Of a stretch of 64,000 nucleotides of DNA, positions 24,104 through 33,703 are shown in pieces. The stretch's first letter is position 1. Every line of letters begins with the position of its first letter. A program made the translations under genes and the position numbers. The stretch is from Sphingobacterium lumbrici (GTDB lineage Bacteria; Bacteroidota; Bacteroidia; Sphingobacteriales; Sphingobacteriaceae): contig NZ_SRZY01000028.1 of the NCBI RefSeq assembly GCF_006476045.1, positions 204,171 through 268,170 on the forward strand. The letters are read 5' to 3'. The notes under the pieces were generated by a model. It worked only from the letters and a program-made list of their open reading frames with translations, was not told where the DNA came from and searched no databases.

Positions 24104-27100
24104 ATGAAATTATTTTTAAAAAAAACGCTGGGATGGACCAACGGATGGTCGTTCTATGTTAAATTATTCCTGTTGTTTTTAACAGTTGTACCGGATGCCG
24201 TTGCGCAGACAGATAAAAAGATGGATATTCAGCTACAGGCTGAACCCCTTATTTCGAGTTTAGAGCGGGTAGCCAAAAGCTATGGATATACCCTGGAATT
24301 CAAGAACGGTCTTATACCGGCTAATGCAAAAGGGACTGCAAAATCGTATAAACAAACGACTTTACCCGTTATTCTAGACCAGATGCTTGAGAATTTTTCA
24401 ATTGGATATAAACTAGATGGCCGTAGTGTATTATTGTTTCAGCAGGAAAAGAATAAGAACGAAAAGCCAAATCAGCGGATTATTCAAGGGCATGTTACTG
24501 ATCAAAACGGAGAGCGGCTCCCCTTTGCTAACGTGGAAGTAATACCATTGGGGCACAACAGCATTACAAGTGCGGATGGATCTTTCCGATTTGTGGTTCC
24601 AAATGATAGACCATATAATTTGGTGGTTAGGTATATGGGGTATGAACAGTTTGCTCTGGATCTGGGAACCACCCCGGTACAAAATCCGATTACGGTGAAA
24701 ATGCTTCCTTCTACGCATGAAATGACCGGAGTAGAGGTAAAAGGGATGCGAAAGGGAGAGGTAACGGCGCTAAGTGCCATGCGCGAAGCGCCTAATATGC
24801 AATATGTTCTTTCGAAGGAACAAATTGAACGCTTTCCTGATCTCACAATTGGCGAAGCCTTACAACGTGTACCTGGTATTACTATGGCATATTCGTATGG
24901 ACTGCCACAATCTGTTATCATGCGCGGTCTGGAGGCAGAAGATGGATCGGTAAGTATAAATGGCAACCGTATGCCATCTACCGAACCGCGGTATCGGGTA
25001 GTGGATCTAAACGGTATTCTGGCTTCTACGGTAGAGCGTATTGAGGTACACAAGACCTTGACACCCGATATGGAAGGAGACGGTACGGCCGGAACCGTCA
25101 ATATTGTAACCAAGAACCCTCCGAGCGGATCACGCTTTTTCGATGCCAATGTATCGGGAGGACATAATTTTATGTCTGCTAAGGAAAATTATATTGCCGG
25201 CCTAACCTGGGGACAACGGCAGAATAAATGGGGGTATGTAATGGGGGCCAATTATTCCAAAACCGGAAGAGGTGAGGATCGGATCAAGAAGTCATACGGT
25301 AGTACGTTTGGTGGCGAAGACCTGTACACCTTGTTAAAGGGTATTGAATTGGAAGCTACAGATATAGAGCGCAAAAATCTGGGTATCCAAGGGGAACTGA
25401 ATTACTACCTAAATGATAACGAAAAATTCTACCTGCGGGGAAGTTACAATGGCTACATCGACGAACAATATCAGCACAATCAAAATTTCGGTATCAAAAA
25501 GTACACAGCTATAGACCATGCGGATGATATTATCATTGAAGGCGATGGATGGTACCGTCATCAGGAGCGGAATACGCTCATGCTGTCTACCGGAGGGAAG
25601 AAGTTTTTTGGACAATTGGGAGTCGACTACGACATGAGTTACGCTAATGGATTCTATGAAACGGATCGAAATTACCGTAGCTTATTTGAACAGAAAAAAT
25701 TAAGCGGAAATATTGATCTGAGTGACCCTCAAGCACCTCAGATTCGTTTTGATCAAGAGGATGTTTACCAGGCTGGTCTTTTTGAGCAGAAATACCTGCG
25801 GGATAGAAAAGAGAAAAGTACGGATCGGGATCTGAACATCAGTCTAAATATGCAGCATCCTTTCCGTCTTTTTAGTGCAGACAAAGGTATATGGAAAATG
25901 GGGGGACGATACCGGAATAAATCTAACGAGCGCAACCGCTCTGAAGACGAGTACAAGTCGGTTAATAAATTAACATTGGAAGGTCTAACAACGAGTTTCA
26001 AGCGTAATGATTTTTTTCAGAATAGCTATAATCTGGATCTTTTTCCTGATGCACTGAAATCGTACACATACCTGCAACAAAATCCGGATTTGTTTTCCTT
26101 TGACGAAGCGGGGAGTATCCGAAACTCAATTCCCGATACCTATACGGGTGGTGAATCGCTGATGGCGGTATATAGTATGGTGAACTGGACCATTCGTAAA
26201 CTTGCTGTAGTTGCGGGTGTACGCTACGAGCGCACACAAATAGACTATACGGGATCTGTACTTAAATTAGGCGTGAAAGATGTGTTTAAAGAGGATTTAG
26301 AAGTTGTTTCCACGAATCATTTTGACGGTTTTTTACCCAGTATTAATTTGAGATACGCCTTGGACCACCGCACTAATCTACGTTTTGCAATGACACGTTC
26401 CTTATCTCGTCCGGGATATTTCGATTTGGTTCCCTGGGAAGAAGCACGCGAGCAAAACGGTAATATTAAACGTGGAAACCCGAACTTAAAACAGGCTTCT
26501 GCGACTAATTTAGACTTCACGGCAGAGCATTATCTGGAATCGGTGGGGCTAATCTCACTATCGGCTTTTCATAAGGACGTACGAGACAAGGTTTATAAAG
26601 AAAAAGTAGATCAGGTAGGTGGCGAATGGGATGGCTGGACGATCGAAACTCCTCGAAATGGCAAGGATGCAAAGGTGTATGGAATCGAGTTGGCTTGGCA
26701 GCAGCAGTTTACCTTCTTACCGGGTTTCTTAAACGGTTTCGGAGTCTATTCAAATTATACGAGGTTATGGTCTTCTATGCGTGCGCCGAATGAAAAAAAT
26801 GGAGAACGGGTAATGTTACCCGATGCGAGACCGGGCTCGGGTAATGTGGCGATATCATACGAAAAATATGGTTTTTCGGGTCGTATAGCTGCGAATTTTT
26901 ACGAACAGTTTGTGAGTTCATTAGGTGGTACGCCTGAGCAGGACAGAATGGAAAGGGGCCGCGCGCAATTGGATTTTTCGGCCTCTCAACGATTAACCAA
27001 ACACCTGTCTCTATTCTTAGGGATAAATAACATGACCAATGCACCGATTTCTACCGGGTATCGTGACGGGCGGCCGGATAATGACCGAAACTACGGTACA

Positions 27101-27136
27101 TGGGGTAATTTAGGCCTTCGGTTTTCTTCTTTTTAA
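24104..27136 (+). CDS. TonB-dependent receptor with STN signalling domain
   Basis: 1010 residues. After a signal (FLLFLTVVPDAVAQ) there is an STN secretin-like domain (MDIQLQAEPLISSLERVAKS, about 40-110), which contacts FecR in trans-envelope signalling. A carboxypeptidase-regulatory-like domain follows (about 127-205), then the plug (FPDLTIGEALQRVPGITMAY, SVSINGNRMPSTEP) and a 22-strand-type barrel ending in GTWGNLGLRFSSF. With the sigma/FecR pair it forms a self-regulated importer. The plug and barrel resemble the receptors often paired with phosphatase- or phytase-like proteins, and the following gene is of that kind. Confidence 0.94.
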   Translation: MKLFLKKTLGWTNGWSFYVKLFLLFLTVVPDAVAQTDKKMDIQLQAEPLISSLERVAKSYGYTLEFKNGLIPANAKGTAKSYKQTTLPVILDQMLENFSIGYKLDGRSVLLFQQEKNKNEKPNQRIIQGHVTDQNGERLPFANVEVIPLGHNSITSADGSFRFVVPNDRPYNLVVRYMGYEQFALDLGTTPVQNPITVKMLPSTHEMTGVEVKGMRKGEVTALSAMREAPNMQYVLSKEQIERFPDLTIGEALQRVPGITMAYSYGLPQSVIMRGLEAEDGSVSINGNRMPSTEPRYRVVDLNGILASTVERIEVHKTLTPDMEGDGTAGTVNIVTKNPPSGSRFFDANVSGGHNFMSAKENYIAGLTWGQRQNKWGYVMGANYSKTGRGEDRIKKSYGSTFGGEDLYTLLKGIELEATDIERKNLGIQGELNYYLNDNEKFYLRGSYNGYIDEQYQHNQNFGIKKYTAIDHADDIIIEGDGWYRHQERNTLMLSTGGKKFFGQLGVDYDMSYANGFYETDRNYRSLFEQKKLSGNIDLSDPQAPQIRFDQEDVYQAGLFEQKYLRDRKEKSTDRDLNISLNMQHPFRLFSADKGIWKMGGRYRNKSNERNRSEDEYKSVNKLTLEGLTTSFKRNDFFQNSYNLDLFPDALKSYTYLQQNPDLFSFDEAGSIRNSIPDTYTGGESLMAVYSMVNWTIRKLAVVAGVRYERTQIDYTGSVLKLGVKDVFKEDLEVVSTNHFDGFLPSINLRYALDHRTNLRFAMTRSLSRPGYFDLVPWEEAREQNGNIKRGNPNLKQASATNLDFTAEHYLESVGLISLSAFHKDVRDKVYKEKVDQVGGEWDGWTIETPRNGKDAKVYGIELAWQQQFTFLPGFLNGFGVYSNYTRLWSSMRAPNEKNGERVMLPDARPGSGNVAISYEKYGFSGRIAANFYEQFVSSLGGTPEQDRMERGRAQLDFSASQRLTKHLSLFLGINNMTNAPISTGYRDGRPDNDRNYGTWGNLGLRFSSF

Positions 27137-27162
27137 TGATTAATCATCTTACAACAAAAACA

Positions 27163-28065
27163 ATGAATATATCTCATATCCTGTGTTTGACTGCACTTTT
27201 GTGCTTTGGTACATGTCAAACAAAAGCAAAAAATCAAATAGGATTGGAGTCGGTATCGGTGCTGACACCTGATTCTATTCCTTCCATCGTTCATCTTGAA
27301 GATACCGTGCTCATGGAGTCTTCGGGATTGGCATTTAGCCAATACCACAACGGTATTCTGTATACGCATGAGGATAGCAAATGTGAAAATAAGATTACCG
27401 TTTTTGACCTGCAGGGAAAAACGAAAGCCCGGATTTGGCTTAAAGGTGTCGAAAACAGAGACTGGGAGGATATTGCCGTGATCGCACATCCCTCCGGCAG
27501 CTCTTATATTTACCTTGCCGATATTGGGGATAATGCACAAAAGTATGCTGAGGTTTATCTTTACCGTTTTGAAGAACCTAAACAGCTGGAGATAGACATG
27601 GAAGTCGAAGTAGAACGTATTTCTTTTCAGTATCCTTCGGGTCCGTTGAATGCCGAAACGCTTTTTTTTGATCCGATAGACAATGGTTTATGGATCGTAA
27701 GCAAGGAAAAGGAAAACTGTGGGCTGTACCGATTGCCTTTTGATATTACTTCTGTAGCTGCGGATACCTTACTGCTTGCAGAGAAGATGGGGACACTCCC
27801 GCTGGAAAGAGTGACAGCTGGTGATATTAGTCGGGATGGACGGTTTGTCATGCTGCGGACGAAGCCCGGTATCTATTTGTGGGAACGAAAAGCGAAAGAA
27901 TCTTTACCGATGCTTATGTCGCAACAGCCTACGTTGATTAAACATCGTCCCGAACATCAAAGTGAAGGGATCGCAATAGCACCGGACGGATCTGGATTTG
28001 TGACGAGTACGGAAATACAGAAAAAGAGCGGGCTTAAACCTTATATCAGTATTTACAGATGGTAG
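27163..28065 (+). CDS. Exported phytase/esterase-like beta-propeller protein
   Basis: 300 residues from ATG 27163; an ATG overlapping the receptor stop at 27136 gives nine extra polar residues. The signal is ISHILCLTALLCFGTCQTKA, possibly a lipoprotein at its last cysteine. The body has repeated propeller blades: MESSGLAFSQYHNGILYTHE, NRDWEDIAVIAHPSGSSYIY, LADIGDNAQKYAEVYLYRFE. It resembles the SdiA-regulated and esterase-like phytase groups, but I cannot verify active-site residues. Cotranscription with the TonB receptor suggests that it processes or presents the ligand. Confidence 0.7.
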   Translation: MNISHILCLTALLCFGTCQTKAKNQIGLESVSVLTPDSIPSIVHLEDTVLMESSGLAFSQYHNGILYTHEDSKCENKITVFDLQGKTKARIWLKGVENRDWEDIAVIAHPSGSSYIYLADIGDNAQKYAEVYLYRFEEPKQLEIDMEVEVERISFQYPSGPLNAETLFFDPIDNGLWIVSKEKENCGLYRLPFDITSVAADTLLLAEKMGTLPLERVTAGDISRDGRFVMLRTKPGIYLWERKAKESLPMLMSQQPTLIKHRPEHQSEGIAIAPDGSGFVTSTEIQKKSGLKPYISIYRW

Positions 28066-28086
28066 TATAGTATAGCAGCATAGAAG

Positions 28087-28140
28087 AAAGCCTCCTTTTA
28101 TTGTTATGGAATATCACGACAGTTGAAAGGGGGCTTTTTG
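28087..28140 (+). terminator. Terminator after the TonB receptor operon
   Basis: The stem AAAGCCTCCTTT / AAAGGGGGCTTT (one G-T pair) has a 28-base loop and is followed by TTTTTG. It lies 21 bp after the last stop of the operon and before the convergent nrdG. Confidence 0.8.
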
Positions 28141-28194
28141 TTGTTTGCCATCGCTGACTTTTGGTAACAAGAAGTTGGATAATCGTAAAATAGT

Positions 28195-28875
28195 TTAGGA
28201 TCTGCGGAAGACAACCTCTATCTGCGCTGTCGAAAAGAGAGAGGAATCGGTGATTGGTACGGAAAAGGGTAGTGGAGAAAGGGTGGTTACATGGTTTACA
28301 TAATGCTGTACATAATATGTTCCATGATAGGCATGTGCTGATAAGTAACTGACCATTTCATGCAGCTCAGTGGTGCTGATGAGGTCACGATGCCATGTAG
28401 TACGTACTTCAAAGTTGATGCGAGATTCCTGAAGAAGATGCAGGCTTTTTTCAAAGTCGGCGTGCAGATGAGAACGTGTAATGCCGGCATAGGATTTTGC
28501 AAGGGCTTTAAAATCCAATGCAACATAGTCTACATATCCTTGATGGATTAGTGCTTCCAGTACGTTTGGCCGGGAGCCATTGGTGTCGATTTTTACCAGA
28601 AACCCCATTTCTTTTGCGGCACGTACCATCTCCGGAAAACCGGAGTGTAAGGTGCATTCGCCGCCACTGAATACAACACCGTTTAACAGATGTTTTCGTG
28701 ATGCTAAGAATTGCAATGTGTCTTCAATGGTCAGCGTTCCTTTGCCCAATACAATCTCCGGATTGTAACAGTATAAACAACGCATATTGCAGCCCGCAAA
28801 CCAAAGGATGCAGGCTGTGTGATCGGGGTAGTCGAGTAGTGTAAAAGGGGTAATGCTATAAATCGGTTTTTGCAT
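28195..28875 (-). CDS. nrdG: Anaerobic ribonucleotide reductase activating protein (radical SAM)
   Basis: 226 residues from ATG 28875; the longer frame from 28923 lies within the preceding small ORF. It has the radical-SAM cluster motif CNMRCLYC (about residues 29-36), the downstream SAM-binding VVFSGGECTLH, and DTNGSRP. This group activates the glycyl radical of class III ribonucleotide reductase using a [4Fe-4S] cluster and SAM. Its start lies 20 bp inside the small ORF carrying the radical-site motif, so activase and its target peptide are translationally coupled. Confidence 0.9.
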   Translation of the reverse strand: MQKPIYSITPFTLLDYPDHTACILWFAGCNMRCLYCYNPEIVLGKGTLTIEDTLQFLASRKHLLNGVVFSGGECTLHSGFPEMVRAAKEMGFLVKIDTNGSRPNVLEALIHQGYVDYVALDFKALAKSYAGITRSHLHADFEKSLHLLQESRINFEVRTTWHRDLISTTELHEMVSYLSAHAYHGTYYVQHYVNHVTTLSPLPFSVPITDSSLFSTAQIEVVFRRS

Positions 28876-29035
28876 GGAACTCCCTAAAATGTGTACGCTG
28901 CTGATGTTCGCCTTTTTTTCCAATGTTGAAACTTTCTACTGGTCGGTGATAACCCATGACCCGTGTGTAGACAAGACATTTACTCCGTTTATCCTCATGC
29001 TGTGCGAGGATTTTCTCATGTTGTTGTATGTTCAT
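28856..29035 (-). CDS. Split-off glycyl-radical C-terminal piece of class III RNR
   Basis: A 59-residue ORF read from ATG 29035 to TAG 28858. It contains SKCLVYTRVMGYHRPVESFN followed by IGKKGEHQQR. In class III RNR the motif RVxGY carries the glycyl radical and is followed by a segment of this kind at the extreme C terminus of NrdD. Here the main NrdD chain stops just after its zinc-site CPKC, and this piece is a separate gene, overlapping NrdD by 20 bp in a different frame and NrdG by 20 bp at its other end. It would have to dock into NrdD to supply the radical Gly. Only a frameshift could otherwise join the two. Confidence 0.82.
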   Translation of the reverse strand: MNIQQHEKILAQHEDKRSKCLVYTRVMGYHRPVESFNIGKKGEHQQRTHFREFHAKTDL

Positions 29036-31136
29036 GGTGTAAAGTATTTAATTGATGATTATTTAAAATAAGATTGTCGCATTTCGGACAGTATTCATGC
29101 TCGCCATTGAGATAGCCGTGTGTCGGACAGATACTGAAAACGGGTGTGATGGTGATATAAGGTAATTTGAAGTTGCGGATAATGGTCTGTACAAAACTGA
29201 GACAGGCTGTGGGGGAGCTAATACGCTCGCTCATATAGAGATGAAGTACAGTTCCTCCGGTATATTTGCATTGGAGTTCATCCTGTAGGAGTAAGGCTTC
29301 GAATGGATCAGCGGTATAATCTACGGGAATTTGCGAACTGTTGGTATAATAGATATTAGGATATGTTCCGGCCTGTAGGATCTCAGGAAAGCGTTTGAAG
29401 TCTTCTTTTGCGAAACGATAAGTGGTGCCTTCAGCAGGCGTAGCTTCGAGGTTGTAGAGGTTGCCGGTTTCTTCCTGAAATTCCTGCATACGGATGCGGA
29501 TATGATTTAATATGCGCTTGGCAAAGGCAATACCTATCAGGGATGCGATATCCTGTTGATTTTGTGAAAAGTTGCGGATCATCTCGTTCATACCGTTCAC
29601 GCCAATGGTAGAGAAATGATTGCGAAAGTGGGATAGATACCGTTTTGTATAGGGATATAATCCTCTGTCGTAGAGTTCCTGTATACAGGATCTTTTTTTT
29701 TCGAGTGTAGATTTGGCAATCAGCAGCAGTTCATCCAGACGTTGATAGAGTTTTTCCTCTTCTCCGGCAAAGAGATAACCCAATCGGGCCATATTGATCG
29801 TCACGACACCAATACTTCCCGTCATCTCGGCGCTACCAAAAAGACCGTTACCTCGCTTAAGGAGCTCCCGCAGGTCGAGCTGAAGGCGGCAGCACATACT
29901 CCGCACCGCGTTGGGCTTATAGGCTTCGGGATTTTCGATCTTGTTGCCCAGATCATCGATAAGATACTGGCTGCCTATGAAATTCTGGAAATAGGAGGAA
30001 CCTATTTTTGCCGTATTTTCAAACAGCAGTTTGGCATTCTCACTGTGCCAGTCAAAATCTTCGGTGATATTGACCGTGGGTATAGGAAAGGTAAATGGCT
30101 GTCCATACGCATCACCTTCTGTCATGATCGTATAGTACGCTTTGTTAATCATGTCCATTTCCTTTTTGAAATGTTTGTAACATAGATCCGTTGGATGCGT
30201 AACACCTTTTTCCTGAATAAGGTTTAGGAGATAAGTATCGGTAACCCCGGAAAAGAGGTGAACATCGCCGCGTGTAGGAATCTGATCCCGGAGATCCTCG
30301 GGTACGGTCCAATCGAGTGTAATATTGGTGAAGGGGGATTGTCCCCAGCGTGCGGGTACATTGAGGTTATAGACGAAGCTGCGGATGGCTTTGTACACCT
30401 CTTTGTATGTTAGTTGGTCAAGAAAAACATAGGGCGCGAGGTAGGTATCGAACGAACTGAACGCCTGCGCTCCAGCCCACTCGCTTTGCAGGATGCCAAG
30501 GAAATTAGCCATTTGACCAAGTGCTTCTCTGAAATGTGCGGGAGGGCGGCTTTCGACCCGCCCCCTGACACCGTTGAAACCTTCGTTGAGCAGTACCCGT
30601 AAACTCCAGCCTGCACAGTAACCTGTAAGGCAGTCCAGATCGTGAATATGGATATCCCCATTCCGATGTAAGGCTCCCTCTTCTGGGCTATAGACTGCAT
30701 CTAACCAATAGTTCGCAATAATCTTGCCTGCTGTATTATTCACTAATCCGGCATTGGAATAGGATGTATTGGCATTGGCATTGATTCGCCAATCGGTTTG
30801 TTGTACATATTCCGAAATGGTCTGTGTGCTATCTACGTACGTGGTGTAGGGATTGAAAATCTCGGAATGATCCCGTTGCATCTTACGGGTATGTCGGTAT
30901 AGCATGAAAGATCGCATGGCATCATAATGTCCGCGTTGGTAGAGTGTATGTTCAATCAGGTTTTGGATATCCTCCACGGCCCAGCTTTGTGCGGCTTGTA
31001 ACTGCTCCATGACTTGATTGAATACGGCATCGTCTGGCTGCTGTGATACACTGATGAAGCATTTTGCGATCGCATCTTGTATTTTATAGGCTTGGAAAGG
31101 TTTGGATATGCCGTTTCTTTTGATAACTTGTTTCAT
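29016..31136 (-). CDS. nrdD: Anaerobic ribonucleoside-triphosphate reductase, large part
   Basis: 706 residues. An ATP-cone domain (VIKRNGISKPFQAYKIQDAI, 1-95) precedes the ten-stranded barrel (NTAGKIIANYWLDAVYSPEE, GDIHIHDLDCLTGYCAGWSL, GSIGVVTINMARLGYLF). It makes deoxyribonucleotides without oxygen. The C terminus has the zinc-type ligands ICPTHGYLNGEHEYCPKC and then ends within 21 residues, without the RVxGY radical motif of full-length NrdD. That motif is encoded by the small overlapping ORF downstream. A further 121 bp separate it from the SufT-like gene. Confidence 0.92.
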   Translation of the reverse strand: MKQVIKRNGISKPFQAYKIQDAIAKCFISVSQQPDDAVFNQVMEQLQAAQSWAVEDIQNLIEHTLYQRGHYDAMRSFMLYRHTRKMQRDHSEIFNPYTTYVDSTQTISEYVQQTDWRINANANTSYSNAGLVNNTAGKIIANYWLDAVYSPEEGALHRNGDIHIHDLDCLTGYCAGWSLRVLLNEGFNGVRGRVESRPPAHFREALGQMANFLGILQSEWAGAQAFSSFDTYLAPYVFLDQLTYKEVYKAIRSFVYNLNVPARWGQSPFTNITLDWTVPEDLRDQIPTRGDVHLFSGVTDTYLLNLIQEKGVTHPTDLCYKHFKKEMDMINKAYYTIMTEGDAYGQPFTFPIPTVNITEDFDWHSENAKLLFENTAKIGSSYFQNFIGSQYLIDDLGNKIENPEAYKPNAVRSMCCRLQLDLRELLKRGNGLFGSAEMTGSIGVVTINMARLGYLFAGEEEKLYQRLDELLLIAKSTLEKKRSCIQELYDRGLYPYTKRYLSHFRNHFSTIGVNGMNEMIRNFSQNQQDIASLIGIAFAKRILNHIRIRMQEFQEETGNLYNLEATPAEGTTYRFAKEDFKRFPEILQAGTYPNIYYTNSSQIPVDYTADPFEALLLQDELQCKYTGGTVLHLYMSERISSPTACLSFVQTIIRNFKLPYITITPVFSICPTHGYLNGEHEYCPKCDNLILNNHQLNTLHHEHTTT

Positions 31137-31257
31137 ATCGTTTGGTGAAATGTGTCTAAAAAAGCCATGATAGCGATATTGTATGGCTGTTGAACAAAGC
31201 TAACCTTTATGTGTCCGCAATTTTATGACTGTAAACATAAAAAAGGGTGATTTTCCT

Positions 31258-31587
31258 TTAATCTAAACCAAGCTGTTGTTTGCCGGCCTCGGTGATCATG
31301 TCGTAGTTCCATTCGGGATCCCATACGATGTTGATATCGATCTTGTGATCGGGAAAGGCCGTTGTCATGGCGTGCACGACACCTTGTTTTATAGCGTCGC
31401 CCAACGGACAATGTGGTGTTGAGAATGTCATGTCGATGCGGATGATCGCTGTTGATGAAAAATCAACAGCATATACTAATCCCAGATCGATGATATTGAC
31501 GCCCAATTCGGGGTCGATTACCTGCATCAACGCGACTTGTGCTTTTAGTTGCTCTTTGGCATAGGGATCATTAAGTGTGATGTTCAT
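31258..31587 (-). CDS. SufT/PaaD-like metal-sulfur cluster assembly protein (MIP18 family)
   Basis: 109 residues of the DUF59/MIP18 fold: QVIDPELGVNIIDLGLVYAV, TFSTPHCPLGDAIKQGV, then INIVWDPEWNYDMITEAGKQ. The conserved Cys in PHCPLG is the functional residue of the family, which helps mature Fe-S proteins. It starts inside the end of the membrane protein gene before it (17-bp overlap), so it belongs to the anaerobic operon; NrdG activation or repair of Fe-S centres damaged by NO are likely uses. Confidence 0.88.
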   Translation of the reverse strand: MNITLNDPYAKEQLKAQVALMQVIDPELGVNIIDLGLVYAVDFSSTAIIRIDMTFSTPHCPLGDAIKQGVVHAMTTAFPDHKIDINIVWDPEWNYDMITEAGKQQLGLD

Positions 31588-32872
31588 GATGGATACGGGA
31601 TTTGTGAAAAATAACAGTGGCTACATTATAACAATAGAGGAATGCCAGTGCGACCCACAATGCGGTGGCTACCTGTAGAAACCAGGTAAGATCAATAATA
31701 ATTCCTACACATAAAGCACTGATGGCGATCGCAAAGAGGTAGGATTGGCAGACGACTAGCTTTTGGTTATAGAGGTTCTTGGGAAGTGGGATCTGTGCAT
31801 TTCCGTGTACATCTTTGTACAGGTTGTTCCACACGATGAAAGGGAGTGTCTTAAATGTTTTACTGATGATAATACCTGTTATCCAGCCGAATAAGATCAA
31901 TATACCGTAGAGATTGCTCCATTTGGTATCGGTGTAAGCAAATGTCATCAGCAGCGCCCCGATTGCCAATGGTTTGAAGGCAAAGCTGAGCAGGGTATGT
32001 ATCATAAGTGCGTCTATTTTTTTTCTTATCCGTTTTATGTAGGTTTCAGCAATATATATACCCCACAGGATAATACCGATACTAACCAACGCTATGTGGA
32101 CAAATGCCATACCATCTATTTGGCGGAAATAGGCATGGAATAAAAACAAGGTCAAACCCATATTTTGCAATATTAGCGCAAGATATAGTAACCCCGAACG
32201 CTTGGATTTCCCCAATAAAAACATCGGCACAAGCTTTGCGCTTACACCACAGATTAACTGTAGAAACCAACCTATAATACCTGCATGGGCATGTAACTTA
32301 AGCATATCCATGTGGTTGCGTGGTATAAACGTATAGGTGAGGTTGATGGCTAGCAGTAGCCCGGCTACAGTCGTGAGTAATAGCCAGATGGCTGAACTGA
32401 CAATGAAATATTGGTAGACGGTGGATTTACCGGACTGAATAACCGTTGCACAGATATTGTACAGGTAGAGGCATGTGGACAGTACCACGAGTACACCTGC
32501 GGTAATCAACCACGGACCTGATTGAAATACCCAAAAGCACCAGACCAGCATAAGCGTACCGACTAATAGAAGTAGGTAAGAGGTAAAGGCGAGCTTATGG
32601 CTGTAAAGATCGCTTTCACAGAGAACCGGCAATAGTTGATAGACGGCACCGAGAATAATCATAGTACCCCATCCTAACACCGTAGCATGTACAATAGCCA
32701 ATAGGTGTGGATGGAAGTAATGCCCCGTTAATTCAGCGGACGAGAGAAATAGCATGATACTCAAGCCGAGAAAAAAGACAGCCGCAGTGGCATAAAAAGG
32801 AATGACTGCTAAACTTTTGGGTGCACGATGTACGAATAGGTCTGCCATATCTGATTTTTTAGTCGGTTTCAT
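31571..32872 (-). CDS. Heme-copper-oxidase-subunit-I-like membrane protein
   Basis: 433 residues from ATG 32872, with about twelve membrane helices. Histidines occur in helix positions typical of the heme-copper oxidase/NO reductase subunit I fold: HPHLLAIVHATVLGWGTMII, then LKLHAHAGIIGWFLQLICGV. Copper-B ligands of a true oxidase cannot be completed from the sequence, so this is one of the shortened single-subunit relatives common near nitrogen-oxide genes in Bacteroidota. Function might be NO- or O2-related electron transfer or sensing. It overlaps the DUF2249 gene by 14 bp. Confidence 0.75.
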   Translation of the reverse strand: MKPTKKSDMADLFVHRAPKSLAVIPFYATAAVFFLGLSIMLFLSSAELTGHYFHPHLLAIVHATVLGWGTMIILGAVYQLLPVLCESDLYSHKLAFTSYLLLLVGTLMLVWCFWVFQSGPWLITAGVLVVLSTCLYLYNICATVIQSGKSTVYQYFIVSSAIWLLLTTVAGLLLAINLTYTFIPRNHMDMLKLHAHAGIIGWFLQLICGVSAKLVPMFLLGKSKRSGLLYLALILQNMGLTLFLFHAYFRQIDGMAFVHIALVSIGIILWGIYIAETYIKRIRKKIDALMIHTLLSFAFKPLAIGALLMTFAYTDTKWSNLYGILILFGWITGIIISKTFKTLPFIVWNNLYKDVHGNAQIPLPKNLYNQKLVVCQSYLFAIAISALCVGIIIDLTWFLQVATALWVALAFLYCYNVATVIFHKSRIHHEHHT

Positions 32873-33701
32873 AAGAAATAAGCAGACGGATATCATCGTC
32901 AGCATATTCGCACAGCAGGATGTTGTATGCTGTACCTTCTAGTTCTTCTAACAAATGTAAGGGTACACGTTTGTGGTACACATATAGAATTTCATGCGGT
33001 TTCAGCTTTGGGATGGCTTGGAGAATAGCTTCCAGCGGTTGTGGCATCGGTAATGCCCGTACATCAAGTTCAATCCGGTATTGGGGTTCATAGTCCGCCA
33101 GTTTTTTTTCAAAGGAGGAGGGTATCTGTATCGTAATATGATCGTTTGATATTTTTTCGGGCTTTGCCGGAGCGACTTCTTTAAAAAACCAGGTATGGTG
33201 TAACGTGTCGGAAGGTGATTGTATATAATGCCTAGCTCCCTTTTTACCCAAGACCTGAAGTAAGGGATAGGGGATAAAGCTATTGATAATACAGAGCGCA
33301 TGCCCGATCGGAAGCTGGTGATAACGTTGCATAATCGTTTTCAAAGGGTCATCGCCCTGATCGATGATCTGCCGCACATCAAATGTGTCTGTTTGTGATT
33401 CGGCGAGCGAACTGAACCATACGGGGGCATTTCCCCCGATATGGTTTTCAGTCCCCTTCTGGTCTATTGTGGTTATGATAAAGCCTAAAGGTTCCAGTAC
33501 ACGTTTAAAATCGGCTATCGTACAGCCTCCAATAGCAGCCGCTTCAGCTACTGTTACCCGTGGAGCCATCAGGCGTCGCAAGATCGGATTTTTCAGTTTT
33601 TGAAAGGGTTTGGCGATAGAAGCAATGGCTGCTATGCTATGGCTATTGGCTTTGATAATAGCAGATATCTTGGTGTGTGGCGTAATCTTCATGATAGACA
33701 A
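32859..33701 (-). CDS. DUF1858/DUF2249 two-domain protein
   Basis: 280 residues. An N-terminal DUF1858-like helical part (ITPHTKISAIIKANSHSIAA, NPILRRLMAPRVTVAEAAAI) is followed by DUF2249-like segments (VRQIIDQGDDPLKTIMQRYH, LPIGHALCIINSFIPYPLLQ, and a second copy from LDVRALPMPQPLEAILQAIP). DUF2249 proteins accompany nitrogen-oxide respiration and RIC di-iron proteins. It lies 2 bp downstream of the RIC-like gene. Biochemical role is unknown. Confidence 0.8.
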   Translation of the reverse strand: MSIMKITPHTKISAIIKANSHSIAAIASIAKPFQKLKNPILRRLMAPRVTVAEAAAIGGCTIADFKRVLEPLGFIITTIDQKGTENHIGGNAPVWFSSLAESQTDTFDVRQIIDQGDDPLKTIMQRYHQLPIGHALCIINSFIPYPLLQVLGKKGARHYIQSPSDTLHHTWFFKEVAPAKPEKISNDHITIQIPSSFEKKLADYEPQYRIELDVRALPMPQPLEAILQAIPKLKPHEILYVYHKRVPLHLLEELEGTAYNILLCEYADDDIRLLISYETD

Positions 33702-33703
33702 TA

